A stretch of 32,996 nt of DNA from JAKVJE01 sp047722305 (GCA_047722305.1 JBDNYM010000021.1:1-32996); one strand, 5' to 3'. Counted from the stretch's first letter, positions 1 through 7,925 are shown. Translations and numbers: made by a program. The notes: generated by a model not told the origin, from the letters alone.

Positions 1-53
1 CCGAGCAGTAGAATGCGCTCCGCCTCAATCCCCCAGCCTAAACGAGTGTCGGG

Positions 54-1298
54 GTGACGACTCCCCCTGCCCAGAACCCCGCGCCCCCCGCACCCGACTC
101 CCCGCGGCGCATCGGCGGCGTGCTGCTGCTGGTGATCGCCCTGCTGTCGGCCATCGGCCCGATCGCGACCGACATGTACGTGCCCGGCTTCCCGCAGATC
201 GAGCGCGACCTGAGCGCGTCGCCGGCCAACGTGCAGCTCACCCTCAGCCTGTTCATGGTGGGGATGGGCGTCGGGCAGCTGTTCTGGGGGCCGCTCTCCG
301 ACGCCGTCGGCCGTCGCCGTCCGCTGCTGGTCGCCTCCGCACTGCTGGTGCTGGCCAGCATCGGCGCCGCCCTCGCCCCCAACATCTCCGTACTGATCGC
401 CTGCCGCTTCCTGCAGGGGCTGACCGGGTGCGCCGGGGTGGTCATCAGCCGGGCCATCCCGCGCGACCTCACCAGCGGGCGCGAACTCGGGCAGGCCTTC
501 GGACTGCTCGGCATCATCCAGGGCATGGCCCCCGTCATCTCGCCCATCGTCGGCGGGGTCGTGGTCAGCACCGCCGGCTGGCACGTGGTGATGTGGATCA
601 TCGCCGCCGCCACCGTGCTCATGCTGGTCGGGGTGGTGCTCGTCATCGTCGAGTCGCTGCCCCGGGACAGCCGCCGGACGCTCACCCCGCGCCGGCTGGG
701 CGCCACCGTGGCCGCCCTGGCCCGCGACCGCGTCTACGTCGGCTCGGCGCTGGCGCTCGTGTTCTCGTTCGGGGTGATGTTCTCGTACATCTCCGGGTCG
801 TCGTTCATCCTGCAGCGCCAGTACGGGCTCAACACCATCGGCTACACGCTGTGCTTCGCCGCCAACGCGACCGGGATGCTGCTGATCGGCAACGTCAACC
901 GCTCCGCCCTGCAGCAGCACACCCCCGCCGCCTTGCAGCGCCTGATGAGCACGGTCATCCTGGCCGGCGCCGTCGCCCTGGGCATCTGCGCGCTGGTCTC
1001 CGCCCGCCCGCCGCTGATCCTGGTGCTGGCGATCATCCTGGTGACCACCGGGGCGGCCGTGGCCTCGATGGCCAACCTCACCACTCTGGCGATGCAGGCC
1101 CGCAGCCGGGAGGAAGCCGGGCTGGCCAGCGCCCTGATCGGCGCCCTGCAGTTTCTGGGCGCCGGGACGGTGACCACGCTGGTCAGCGTCGGCGGGTCGC
1201 CGTCGGTGCGATCGGTCGCCACCGTGATGCTGATCTCCGCGGCGCTCGCCGCGGCGAGCTTCTTCGGGCTGGCGAACCGGCGCGCGGCGCGGCGCTAG
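54..1298 (+). CDS. Bcr/CflA-family MFS drug efflux transporter
   Basis: A 414-aa protein with about twelve hydrophobic segments, expected to export drugs or small metabolites by proton antiport at the inner membrane. The N-terminal third carries the Bcr/CflA signature: ATDMYVPGFPQIE in TM1 (about residues 40-52), then VQLTLSLFMVGMGVGQL, and the MFS loop motif GPLSDAVGRRRPLL between TM2 and TM3 (about residues 80-93). RFLQG and a proline-rich motif C-like stretch (GMAPVISPIVGG) follow. The start used is GTG at 54; I see no good Shine-Dalgarno and the true start could differ slightly. Its TAG stop overlaps the stop of the convergent whiB1 in the self-complementary CTAG tetramer, so no room is left for a terminator. 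Substrate cannot be inferred. The family call is solid; the exact 5' end is not. Confidence 0.88.
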   Translation: MTTPPAQNPAPPAPDSPRRIGGVLLLVIALLSAIGPIATDMYVPGFPQIERDLSASPANVQLTLSLFMVGMGVGQLFWGPLSDAVGRRRPLLVASALLVLASIGAALAPNISVLIACRFLQGLTGCAGVVISRAIPRDLTSGRELGQAFGLLGIIQGMAPVISPIVGGVVVSTAGWHVVMWIIAAATVLMLVGVVLVIVESLPRDSRRTLTPRRLGATVAALARDRVYVGSALALVFSFGVMFSYISGSSFILQRQYGLNTIGYTLCFAANATGMLLIGNVNRSALQQHTPAALQRLMSTVILAGAVALGICALVSARPPLILVLAIILVTTGAAVASMANLTTLAMQARSREEAGLASALIGALQFLGAGTVTTLVSVGGSPSVRSVATVMLISAALAAASFFGLANRRAARR

Positions 1299-1549
1299 CG
1301 GGCGCGGCGCATACGGGCGGCGCGACGCTTCAGCGCCCGCCGCTCCTCTTCGCTGAGCCCGCCCCAGACGCCGCAGTCCTGGCCGGTGGTCAGCGCGTAC
1401 TCGAGGCACATCTCGGTGACCTCGCAGCTCGCGCACACCCCCTTGGCCCGGTCGATCTGGTCCAGTGCCGGCCCGGTGTTGCCGACCGGGAAGAAGAGTT
1501 CCGGATCACTTTGCAGACATGCGGCCTTCTCGCGCCAATCCATGGTCAC
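1295..1549 (-). CDS. whiB1: WhiB-family iron-sulfur regulator, WhiB1 type
   Basis: An 84-aa Wbl protein. The four cluster-ligand cysteines are C11, C39, C42 and C48 (C-x2-C-x5-C spacing), with an additional C59. The turn motif GVWGG is at 60-64 and a basic tail (RRALKRRAARMRRAR) follows for DNA or sigma-factor contact. The sequence PELFFPVGNTGPAL is typical of WhiB1, which in mycobacteria binds a NO-sensitive 4Fe-4S cluster and the primary sigma factor. An AAGGAG sits 7 nt before GTG at 1549 and 13 nt before the in-frame ATG at 1543, so GTG is preferred; homologues usually begin at the MDW corresponding to the ATG. A CRP-like half-palindrome lies upstream at 1585-1600. The stop overlaps that of the convergent efflux gene. 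Confidence 0.93.
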   Translation of the reverse strand: MTMDWREKAACLQSDPELFFPVGNTGPALDQIDRAKGVCASCEVTEMCLEYALTTGQDCGVWGGLSEEERRALKRRAARMRRAR

Positions 1550-1584
1550 TCAAGTACTCCTTCAGGTCAGTCAGCCCCGACCCG

Positions 1585-1600
1585 GTTGATCGCGTTCACA
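1585..1600 (-). promoter_or_regulatory. Possible CRP/GlxR-type operator upstream of whiB1
   Basis: On the minus strand this reads TGTGAACGCGATCAAC, compared with the CRP-family consensus TGTGA-N6-TCACA: the left half is perfect and the right half keeps only TCA. It lies about 36 nt before the whiB1 GTG. A weak promoter-like pair (TGGACA, 18 nt, TTGTAT) lies just upstream. Known: M. tuberculosis whiB1 is controlled by the cAMP receptor protein Rv3676. The assignment here is inference from one imperfect site. Confidence 0.3.
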
Positions 1601-1737
1601 CGCTTCGATACAAGGGTGATTGTGGCAGCCGTGTCCAGACGCCGCAATGGATCACATCGGATCAGCCGAAAGAACGGCCGCCATCTATCGGTACGACCGG
1701 CGGTCGATACGCCACCCGCCCATGACGGCCGAAACAC

Positions 1738-1775
1738 GAGGGGAGCCGGCCGGCGCACCGGCACAGCTCCCCCTC
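1738..1775 (-). terminator. GC-rich hairpin, end of the pst operon
   Basis: Inverted repeat GAGGGGAGC (1738-1746) with GCTCCCCCTC (1766-1775, one bulged C). An inner GCCGG/CCGGC stem (1746-1750 with 1758-1762) extends it. It lies 24 nt past the pstB stop and has no U-tract, as is common for actinobacterial terminator-like hairpins. The rest of 1550-1798 holds only the presumed whiB1 promoter region. Confidence 0.55.
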
Positions 1776-1798
1776 ATCCAGTGGTCCCGCCCGGCGGA

Positions 1799-2578
1799 TC
1801 AGCCGAAACGCCCGGAGATGTAGTCCTCGGTCTCCGGCTCGTCGGGGTTGGAGAAGATCTTGGCCGTGTCGGCGTACTCGATGAGGTGGCCGGGCTTGCC
1901 GGTGCCGGCGATGTTGAAGAAGCCGGTCATGTCGGACACCCGCGACGCCTGCTGCATGTTGTGGGTGACGATGACGATCGTGTAGTCCTTCTTGAGCTCC
2001 TGCATGAGATCTTCGATCGCCAGCGTCGAGATCGGATCGAGCGCCGAGCACGGCTCGTCCATGAGCACCACGTCGGGCTTCACGGCGATGGTGCGCGCGA
2101 TGCAGAGCCGCTGCTGCTGGCCGCCGGACAGCCCCGCCCCGGGGGCGTCGAGGCGGTCCTTGACCTCATTCCAGAGGTTGGCGCCCTGCAGCGAGGTCTC
2201 GACCAGCTCATCCGCGTCCGTCTTGGAGATGCGCTTGTTGTTGAGCTTGACGCCCGCCAGCACGTTCTCCCGGATCGACATGGTGGGGAACGGGTTGGCC
2301 CGTTGGAACACCATGCCCACCTGGCGGCGCACGAGCACCGGGTCGACGCCCGGCGCGTACAGGTCGTCGCCGTCGAGCAGCACCTTGCCCTTGACGTGGG
2401 CGCCGGGGATGATCTCGTGGATGCGGTTCAGCGTGCGCAGGAACGTCGACTTGCCACATCCCGACGGGCCGATCAGCGCCGTGATGGACTTCGGAGCGAT
2501 GTCCATGTTCACATTCTCGACGGCGAGGAAGTCCCCGTAATAGATGTTGAGGTCGATGGCCTCGATACGTTTCGACAT
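1799..2578 (-). CDS. pstB: Phosphate ABC transporter ATP-binding protein
   Basis: A 259-aa ABC ATPase that powers high-affinity phosphate import with PstC/PstA. Visible motifs in order: Walker A GPSGCGKST (about 37-45), Q-loop region GMVFQRANPFPTM (about 87-99), signature LSGGQQQR (about 149-156) and Walker B VVLMDEPCSALDP (about 170-182), followed by the H-loop VTHNMQQ. NPFPM-type Q-loop and DEPCSALDP are characteristic of PstB among ABC ATPases. Length is normal for the family. The ATG is preceded by AAGAGAGG at a workable distance. It is the last gene of phoU-pstSCAB, 24 nt after pstA. Confidence 0.97.
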   Translation of the reverse strand: MSKRIEAIDLNIYYGDFLAVENVNMDIAPKSITALIGPSGCGKSTFLRTLNRIHEIIPGAHVKGKVLLDGDDLYAPGVDPVLVRRQVGMVFQRANPFPTMSIRENVLAGVKLNNKRISKTDADELVETSLQGANLWNEVKDRLDAPGAGLSGGQQQRLCIARTIAVKPDVVLMDEPCSALDPISTLAIEDLMQELKKDYTIVIVTHNMQQASRVSDMTGFFNIAGTGKPGHLIEYADTAKIFSNPDEPETEDYISGRFG

Positions 2579-2602
2579 GATGCCTCTCTTGCGTTTCCGC
2601 GC

Positions 2603-3670
2603 TTACCGAGTCTTCGGGGACAGCAGCTTGCCCAGCAGGCGGGCGCCCACGTTGAGCACCATGGCCAGCAGGATCAGGGTCAGGGCCCCGGCCCACGACC
2701 GGGCGTCGAACGCCTCCGGCGGCAGCCCCTTGTGGGCGTACTGGTCGAAGACGAACACCGGCAGGGTCATCATCGGCCCGCTGAACAGGTCGTAGTTCAT
2801 GTTGGGGGTGAAGCCCGCCACGATCAGCAGCGGCGCGGTCTCGCCGATCACGCGGCTGATGGCGAGCATCACGCTGGTGGTCAGGCCGCCGGCCGCCGTG
2901 CGTACCACGATGCGCAGCACGGTGACCCACTTCGGCACGCCGAGGGCGTACGACGCCTCGCGCAGCTCGTTGGGCACCAGCCGCAGCATCTCCTCGCTGG
3001 AGCGGATCACGGTCGGCACCATCAGCACGCACAGGGCCAGCGCCCCCAGGAACCCGGTGGTGACGCCGGGGCCGATCAGGATGCCGGCGATGGCGGCGAT
3101 GAACAGGCCGGCCACGATCGAGGGGATGCCGGTCATGACGTCGACCAGCGCGCTCAGCAGCTTGCTCATCGGGTTGCCGTGAGCGTACTCGGTGAGGTAG
3201 ATGGCCGCCATGATGCCGATCGGCACCGAGATGATGGTCGCGGCCAAGGTGACGAACAGCGTGCCGATGATGGCGTGCAGGGCGCCGCCGCCGTTGCCGA
3301 CGACGTTGCGCATCGACATGCTGAAGAAGTTGCCGTCGAAGCGCTCCAGGCCGCGGGCGATCACCGTCCACAGCAGCGAGACCAGCGGCACCAGGGCGAG
3401 GACGAATGCCGAGACGACCAGGCTGGTCATCACCCGGTCGACGGCGCGGCGCCCGCCCTCGACGATCCGCGAGGCGATGCCGAGCAGGATCGTGAAGAGG
3501 ACGACCGCGGCGATTGCGACCCCGAAGATATTGGGAGCGCCGCTGGTGATCGCCCAGATGAGGAAGACGGAGATGGCGATCGAGACGACGGCGAGGCCCC
3601 AGATCACCGCCGGCTTCAGCTGGCCGGCGGCCAGGGAGTTGGTGCGCCGGGCGCGTTGGACAGTGGTCAT
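2603..3670 (-). CDS. pstA: Phosphate ABC transporter permease PstA
   Basis: A 355-aa integral membrane permease. Two N-terminal hydrophobic segments (about residues 22-60) and a third around 80-105 precede the periplasmic loop and the BPD_transp_1 core. That core includes the coupling-helix motif EASYALGVPKWVTVLRIVVR (about 240-260), the EAA loop contacting PstB, and the PstA-typical VIGETAPLL. The ATG at 3670 overlaps the pstC TGA by one base (TGATG), which implies translational coupling and decides the start; the frame stays open further upstream but that would be a long overlap with pstC. The N-terminal extension with two extra membrane segments is longer than in E. coli PstA. Confidence 0.95.
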   Translation of the reverse strand: MTTVQRARRTNSLAAGQLKPAVIWGLAVVSIAISVFLIWAITSGAPNIFGVAIAAVVLFTILLGIASRIVEGGRRAVDRVMTSLVVSAFVLALVPLVSLLWTVIARGLERFDGNFFSMSMRNVVGNGGGALHAIIGTLFVTLAATIISVPIGIMAAIYLTEYAHGNPMSKLLSALVDVMTGIPSIVAGLFIAAIAGILIGPGVTTGFLGALALCVLMVPTVIRSSEEMLRLVPNELREASYALGVPKWVTVLRIVVRTAAGGLTTSVMLAISRVIGETAPLLIVAGFTPNMNYDLFSGPMMTLPVFVFDQYAHKGLPPEAFDARSWAGALTLILLAMVLNVGARLLGKLLSPKTR

Positions 3671-4617
3671 CAGTCTGCTCCTGAGAAGGCCGCGCGCCGG
3701 TTGACGATCCACCGGGCCAGCATGTTGACGAGAATCGTGATGACGAACAGGATCAAGCCGGACGCCATGAGCGCGTTCACCTGGACCCCGCTCGACTCGG
3801 GGTAGTTGAGGGCGATATTCGCCGCGATGGTGTTCGGGTTCTCCGCGTGGAACAGGGCGAAGGTGATGACCTGCGCCGGGGAGAGCACCATGGCGACCGC
3901 CATCGTCTCTCCCAGGGCACGGCCGAGGCCGAGCATGGCGGCCGCCACGACGCCGGGACGGGCGAACGGCAGCACGGCCATCTTCACCATCTCCCAGCGA
4001 GTGGTGCCGAGCGCCAGCGCGGCCTCGATATGCAGGCGGGGGGTCTGGTCGAACACCTCGCGGCACATGGCGGTCATGATCGGCAGGATCATGATGGCCA
4101 GCACGATGGCGGCGGTGAGAATGGTGCGGCCGTCAGCGGCCACCGGGCCGCTGAACAGCGGGATCCAGCCGAGGTATTTCGAGATCCAGGTGTAGATCGG
4201 CACGATGGCCGGAGCCAGCACCACGATCCCCCACAGGCCGAAGACCACCGAGGGGACGGCGGCGAGGATGTCGATGAGATACCCGAAGATCGTGGCCAAC
4301 GACCGCGGCGCGTACTGCGTGACGAACAGGGCGACCAGGATGGAGAACGGCAGGGAGATGAGCAGCGCCAGGAAGGCAGCCCAGACGGTGCCGAAGGCGA
4401 GCGGCGCCACGTACGCCCAGAAACTCGACGGGCGGGAGCTTGACAGCGTGGTCGGGTCCGCGAAGAAGGCGGGCAGTGAGTAGGCGGTGAGGAAGATCGC
4501 CACGGCGGCCAGCACCACGAGGATGAGGATGCCTGCGATGAGGGACGCGCGGGAGAACACCAGGTCGCCGACGCGGCGGCGGGCTTTCGGTGCGACCACT
4601 CCAGATGCAGTCGTCAT
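3670..4617 (-). CDS. pstC: Phosphate ABC transporter permease PstC
   Basis: A 315-aa permease partner of PstA. An N-terminal membrane segment (about residues 30-50) is followed by a short periplasmic stretch and five more segments. PstC hallmarks are AAVPSVVFGLWG (about 139-150), the coupling motif EAALALGTTRWEMVKMAVLPFARPG (about 200-224) and GLGRALGETMAV (about 231-242). The ATG at 4617 begins MTTASG; an AAGG sits about 13 nt upstream, so translation signals are modest. It lies 95 nt downstream of pstS with a strong hairpin in between. This probably lowers permease expression relative to the binding protein. Confidence 0.95.
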   Translation of the reverse strand: MTTASGVVAPKARRRVGDLVFSRASLIAGILILVVLAAVAIFLTAYSLPAFFADPTTLSSSRPSSFWAYVAPLAFGTVWAAFLALLISLPFSILVALFVTQYAPRSLATIFGYLIDILAAVPSVVFGLWGIVVLAPAIVPIYTWISKYLGWIPLFSGPVAADGRTILTAAIVLAIMILPIMTAMCREVFDQTPRLHIEAALALGTTRWEMVKMAVLPFARPGVVAAAMLGLGRALGETMAVAMVLSPAQVITFALFHAENPNTIAANIALNYPESSGVQVNALMASGLILFVITILVNMLARWIVNRRAAFSGAD

Positions 4618-4643
4618 AGGGGGACTCTGCCTTCTCTCTCAGG

Positions 4644-4680
4644 AGGAGGCCGCGCCGGCGCGATGCCGGCGCAGCCCCCT
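4644..4680 (-). terminator. Intra-operon hairpin between pstS and pstC (attenuator)
   Basis: Perfect 8-bp stem GCGCCGGC (4652-4659) with GCCGGCGC (4665-4672) and a 5-nt loop. It is extended outward by AGGAGGC (4644-4650) pairing with GCCCCCT (4674-4680) with one mismatch. It follows the pstS stop by about 32 nt. Partial termination or 3'-end protection of pstS mRNA would give more PstS than permease, as usual for binding-protein operons. Confidence 0.5.
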
Positions 4681-4712
4681 CACGGGCCGGGTGCAGCGGT
4701 GGAACGCGAGCG

Positions 4713-5810
4713 CTACTTGATGCTCGCGGCGACCTTGGCGACCTTGGCCGCCAGGGCGTCGCTGAGCGGGGCGGAGCCGGCGGCCGACGAGGCCGTCTTC
4801 TGGCCGTCCGACGAGGCCACGTACTTCACGTAGGCGGAGATGACCTTGCCGGTGGCGGCGTCGCTGTAGGTCTGGCAGGTGACCAGGTAGCTGACCAGCG
4901 TCAGCGGGTATTCCTTGGCATCGGTGGTGGTGCGGTTGAGCGACAGCGCCAGGTCGTTGGCGTCGCGGCCGGAGACCGGCTTGGCGGACTCGGCCAGCTG
5001 CGCGGCCCCATCGGCGGTGGGCTTGACGAAGTCGGAGCCGACCTTGATCTGCGCGACGTGCAGGTCGCCGACCTGAGACTCATCCGCGTAGCCGATGGTG
5101 CCGGCGCTGCTCTTCACCGTGGAGATGACGCCCGAGGTGCCCTGGGCGCCCGAGCCGCCGAACGCGGCCGGCCAGTCACCGCTGGACTTCTGCGTCCACG
5201 CCGTCGGCGCGGCCTGCGCCAGGTAGTCGGTGAAGTTGGCGGTGGTGCCGGAGTTGTCCGAGCGGTGCACCGGCGTGATGTTGGTCGACGGCAGGGTGAC
5301 GCCCGAGTTGAGCGCCGCGATCTTGGGGTCGTTCCAGGTCTTGATCTGACCCGAGAAGATGCCGGCCAGGGTATCGGCGTCGAGCTTCAGGCTGTCGACG
5401 CCGGAGATGTTGAACACCACGGCGATCGGCGAGATGTAGACGGGAAGGTCGATGCCTTTGGTGCCCGACTTGCACTTCTGGAAGGTGCCCGCGATCTCGT
5501 CGTCGCTCAGGGCGGCGTCAGAGCCGGCGAAGTCGGCCGAGCCCTGGCTGAACTGGGTGCGGCCCGCACCGGAGCCGACCGGGTTGTAGGTCACGTTGGC
5601 ACCGCTGTTGGCGCTCTGGAAGTTCTTGATCCAGGCAGTCTGAGCGGCGTTCTGGGCCGACGAGCCAGCGCCCTTGATGGTGCCGCTGACCGTCTCGGCC
5701 GAGCTGGAGGCGGAGGTGCTGGAGCCGGCCTCGTTGGAGGCGCAGCCGACCAGGGCGAGGGCCGCGACGGCGGCGACGCCGGCGGTCTTGAGGAAACGAT
5801 TCGTGTTCAC
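4713..5810 (-). CDS. pstS: Periplasmic/lipoprotein phosphate-binding protein
   Basis: A 365-aa substrate-binding lipoprotein for orthophosphate. The start is GTG at 5810, 8 nt after GAAGGGA; the frame continues 16 codons upstream but without a better signal. A signal peptide (RFLKTAGVAAVAALALVGC) ends in lipobox LVGC with C23 as the lipidated residue. A Ser/Thr-rich linker follows. Phosphate-binding segments typical of PstS are visible: GAGSSAQ near residue 49, SADFAGSDA (about 92-100) and HRSDNSGTTANFTDYL (about 185-200). It heads the transporter part of the operon and lies downstream of three PHO-box units (5909-5937), so RegX3 activation under phosphate limitation is expected. Confidence 0.96.
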   Translation of the reverse strand: MNTNRFLKTAGVAAVAALALVGCASNEAGSSTSASSSAETVSGTIKGAGSSAQNAAQTAWIKNFQSANSGANVTYNPVGSGAGRTQFSQGSADFAGSDAALSDDEIAGTFQKCKSGTKGIDLPVYISPIAVVFNISGVDSLKLDADTLAGIFSGQIKTWNDPKIAALNSGVTLPSTNITPVHRSDNSGTTANFTDYLAQAAPTAWTQKSSGDWPAAFGGSGAQGTSGVISTVKSSAGTIGYADESQVGDLHVAQIKVGSDFVKPTADGAAQLAESAKPVSGRDANDLALSLNRTTTDAKEYPLTLVSYLVTCQTYSDAATGKVISAYVKYVASSDGQKTASSAAGSAPLSDALAAKVAKVAASIK

Positions 5811-5908
5811 GGTGTGAATCCCTTCGAATATCTTCTGGCACCTATCGGATGCCAGCATTGAAACTATGTTTCGGACGTGGACGAGATGTGGCCGGCAGGT
5901 TGCCGCCC

Positions 5909-5937
5909 GGTGAGCGGAGCTTGAACGAGAGGTGAAC
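5909..5937 (-). promoter_or_regulatory. PHO box (three 11-bp direct repeat units) upstream of pstS
   Basis: Three 7-mers spaced exactly 11 bp on the plus strand: GGTGAGC (5909-5915), CTTGAAC (5920-5926), GGTGAAC (5931-5937). Read toward pstS these are GTTCACC, GTTCAAG and GCTCACC, matching the GTTCACC-type units recognised by the PhoP/RegX3 family of actinobacteria. They lie about 100 nt before the pstS start, in the 132-nt phoU-pstS gap. No consensus -35/-10 is obvious between box and gene, consistent with an activator-dependent promoter. RegX3 itself is encoded nearby. Confidence 0.75.
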
Positions 5938-5942
5938 GCCTC

Positions 5943-6599
5943 CTAGGAGATGCTGGTGTCCTTCCAATCTCCCGTGGCGAGGAACACCACCTTCTGGGCG
6001 ATAAGGACGGCGTGGTCCGCGAGGCGCTCGTGGTAGCGGCTGGCCAGGGTCACGTCGACCGTGCTGGTCGGAGTGCCGGTCCAGCCGGGGGCAAGGACGA
6101 TGTCGTAGACCTTGTGGTGCAAGGCGTCGACCAGGTCGTCTTTCTCCGTGATCTCACGGGCGATCGCCATATCCTCGGTCTCCAGCAGCACCGGTACCTG
6201 GCGGGCGATCTCGACCACGTAGCGGCCCATCTCCGCGAAGTCCTCCTTCAGGGGCTCCGGGACGACCGGCTCCGGGAAGCGGTACCGGGTGATCTGGGCG
6301 ATGTGGCTGGCCAAGTCCCCCATCCGCTCGATCGAAGCGCTCATCCGCAGCGCGCCGACGACGATGCGCAGGTCGCGCGCCACCGGCTGCTGCTTAGCGA
6401 GGATGGTGAGCGACAGCTCGTCGAGATCGACCGCGGCCTCGTCGATGTGTTCATCGCCGCCAATGACCTCCTCAGCGAGGTTCACATTGGCCGTGTTGAA
6501 CGACTCGACGGCCTTCTCGATGGCTGACACGACCGTCGTCGACAGACTGATCAGACGCTGCTGCACTTCTAACAGCTCTTCTTGGAATACTTTCCGCAA
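5943..6599 (-). CDS. phoU: Phosphate signalling and transport regulator PhoU
   Basis: A 218-aa, almost entirely helical protein with two PhoU repeats. The metal-binding E/DxxxD-type motifs DEHIDEAAVDLDE (about residues 49-61) and the ERMGDLASHIAQI segment (about 94-106) are present, with the matching YHERLADHAV in the second repeat (about 190-199). PhoU restrains the SenX3-type kinase and the Pst transporter when phosphate is sufficient. The start is TTG at 6599, chosen because AGGAGG lies 5 nt upstream and the product then begins RKVFQEELLEVQQ as in homologues; no suitably placed ATG/GTG exists. Its TAG stop lies in the palindrome CTCCTAGGAG. It is divergent from senX3 and precedes pstS. Confidence 0.93.
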   Translation of the reverse strand: MRKVFQEELLEVQQRLISLSTTVVSAIEKAVESFNTANVNLAEEVIGGDEHIDEAAVDLDELSLTILAKQQPVARDLRIVVGALRMSASIERMGDLASHIAQITRYRFPEPVVPEPLKEDFAEMGRYVVEIARQVPVLLETEDMAIAREITEKDDLVDALHHKVYDIVLAPGWTGTPTSTVDVTLASRYHERLADHAVLIAQKVVFLATGDWKDTSIS

Positions 6600-6654
6600 C
6601 AGGTCCTCCTGAGTATCCGGACGGCGATCGACCGCACCCAGTGTGGCGGCCCCA

Positions 6655-6672
6655 GGTGAACAGCAGGTGAAG
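6655..6672 (-). promoter_or_regulatory. PHO box (two units) between phoU and senX3
   Basis: GGTGAAC (6655-6661) and GGTGAAG (6666-6672) repeat with an 11-bp period. Toward phoU they read CTTCACC and GTTCACC, the same unit as before pstS. The site is about 56 nt from the phoU TTG and 84 nt from the senX3 ATG, so RegX3 could control phoU and its own operon from here. Confidence 0.68.
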
Positions 6673-6743
6673 CGGAGACCAAGACTTGGTGTCTGACCCC
6701 GGCCGCCGAGGGCCGGCAGACGGAACCGCGCAGATCGATGTCC

Positions 6744-6749
6744 TACCCT
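6744..6749 (+). promoter_or_regulatory. -10 element of leaderless senX3 promoter
   Basis: TACCCT lies exactly 6 nt before the ATG at 6756, which places the expected transcription start at the start codon. There is no Shine-Dalgarno at a workable distance, so translation is probably leaderless. No good -35 is visible. Confidence 0.55.
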
Positions 6750-6755
6750 GGAGCC

Positions 6756-7925
6756 ATGCCCTCCCCCCAGTGGGCGCTTCTCGGCGCACTCTTCGGCGCA
6801 GCAGCAGCGGGGCTGCTGGCCTGCATCGCCTGGACCGTCGTCGCTACCGCGCGCCGAGCGGAGCACCGAACCACCTCGCAGATCCCGGACGGGCTGCCGC
6901 AGGCCGTCAACGCGCTGCAGCACCCCGTCTTCGTCGTGGACACCGCCTTCGTGGTGCAGGTCGCGAACGCGGCGGCCGTCGCCTCCGGTCTGGTGCGCGA
7001 CGACGCGCTGACGATGCCCGAGCTAGTCGACTGCGCCGCCCGGGTACGGCACAGCGAACAGTTCGAGCAGACCGAAGTGGTCGTCCGCCACCATCGCGGA
7101 GCGGACTCGCGCTTCTCCGTGACCGCGTCCCCCCTGGGAGCCCGTTTCATCCTGCTGATCGCCGTAGACCACACCGCAGAAGACCAGACCGCGGAGATGC
7201 GCCGCGACTTCACCGCCAATTTCAGCCACGAGCTCAAGACCCCCATCGCCGCGGCCCTGCTGCTCACCGAGGCCATGCAGGCCGCGCGCGACGACCCCGA
7301 GCAGATGCTCCGCTTCGCCGACTCCCTGCACGACCAGATCACCCATCTGGACCAGCTCGTCCACGACATCCTCACGCTCAGCATCGTGGAGAGCCGCACC
7401 GACCGCAGCTCATACCAGGAGGTGGACGTGGGCGAGGTCGTCGATGAAGCCATCGACGCCTGCACCGTGATCGCCGAGCAGCGCCGCATCACGCTCAGCG
7501 TCTCCTGCCCCCAGCCCGCCTGCATCTGGGGCGACCCGCAGGTGCTGCTCGCCATCGTGCAGAACATCGTCACCAACAGCATCAAATACTCCCAGCCAGG
7601 CGACCATGTCGGCGTCGGCGTGGAACGCGACCACGAGCGCATCAAAATCATCGTCACCGACAAGGGAATCGGCATCCCCCTGTCCGAGCAGAAGCGCATC
7701 TTCGAGCGGTTCTACCGCGGCGACACCGCTCACAGCACCACCGAAGGCACCGGACTGGGGCTGAGCATCGCCCTGCACGGCGCCCGCGTGCTCGGCGGCG
7801 ACATCAGCGTGTGGTCCCGGCCGGAGATCGGCTCCACCTTCACCGTCACACTGCCCGACGCCACCCCAGAGCCATCCCCATCCCCCTCGCAAGGAAAGCT
7901 GCATGTCACGCATTCTGCTCGTTGA
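6756..7925 (+). CDS. senX3: Phosphate-responsive sensor histidine kinase SenX3
   Basis: A 389-aa membrane kinase. One clear N-terminal membrane segment (about residues 6-33) is followed by a PAS-like domain (about 45-140). HisKA follows with the H-box NFSHELKTPIAAALL and phospho-acceptor H158. HATPase_c has N-box NIVTNSIKYS, G1 DKGIGIP, F-box FERFYR and G2 GTGLGLS. SenX3 phosphorylates RegX3 when phosphate is scarce and is held in check by PhoU and Pst, both divergently encoded. The start at ATG 6756 gives a leaderless transcript; an in-frame ATG at 6738 overlaps the -10 and is less likely. The 3' end overlaps regX3 by 23 nt. Confidence 0.93.
   Translation: MPSPQWALLGALFGAAAAGLLACIAWTVVATARRAEHRTTSQIPDGLPQAVNALQHPVFVVDTAFVVQVANAAAVASGLVRDDALTMPELVDCAARVRHSEQFEQTEVVVRHHRGADSRFSVTASPLGARFILLIAVDHTAEDQTAEMRRDFTANFSHELKTPIAAALLLTEAMQAARDDPEQMLRFADSLHDQITHLDQLVHDILTLSIVESRTDRSSYQEVDVGEVVDEAIDACTVIAEQRRITLSVSCPQPACIWGDPQVLLAIVQNIVTNSIKYSQPGDHVGVGVERDHERIKIIVTDKGIGIPLSEQKRIFERFYRGDTAHSTTEGTGLGLSIALHGARVLGGDISVWSRPEIGSTFTVTLPDATPEPSPSPSQGKLHVTHSAR

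Noticed and set aside
428..3805. Very long plus-strand open frame of 1125 codons across the pst genes
   Set aside because: It runs antisense to pstB, pstA and whiB1 and out of frame with the MFS gene. The product is Arg/His/Gly/Asp-rich without domains, as expected for a shadow frame in GC-rich DNA.
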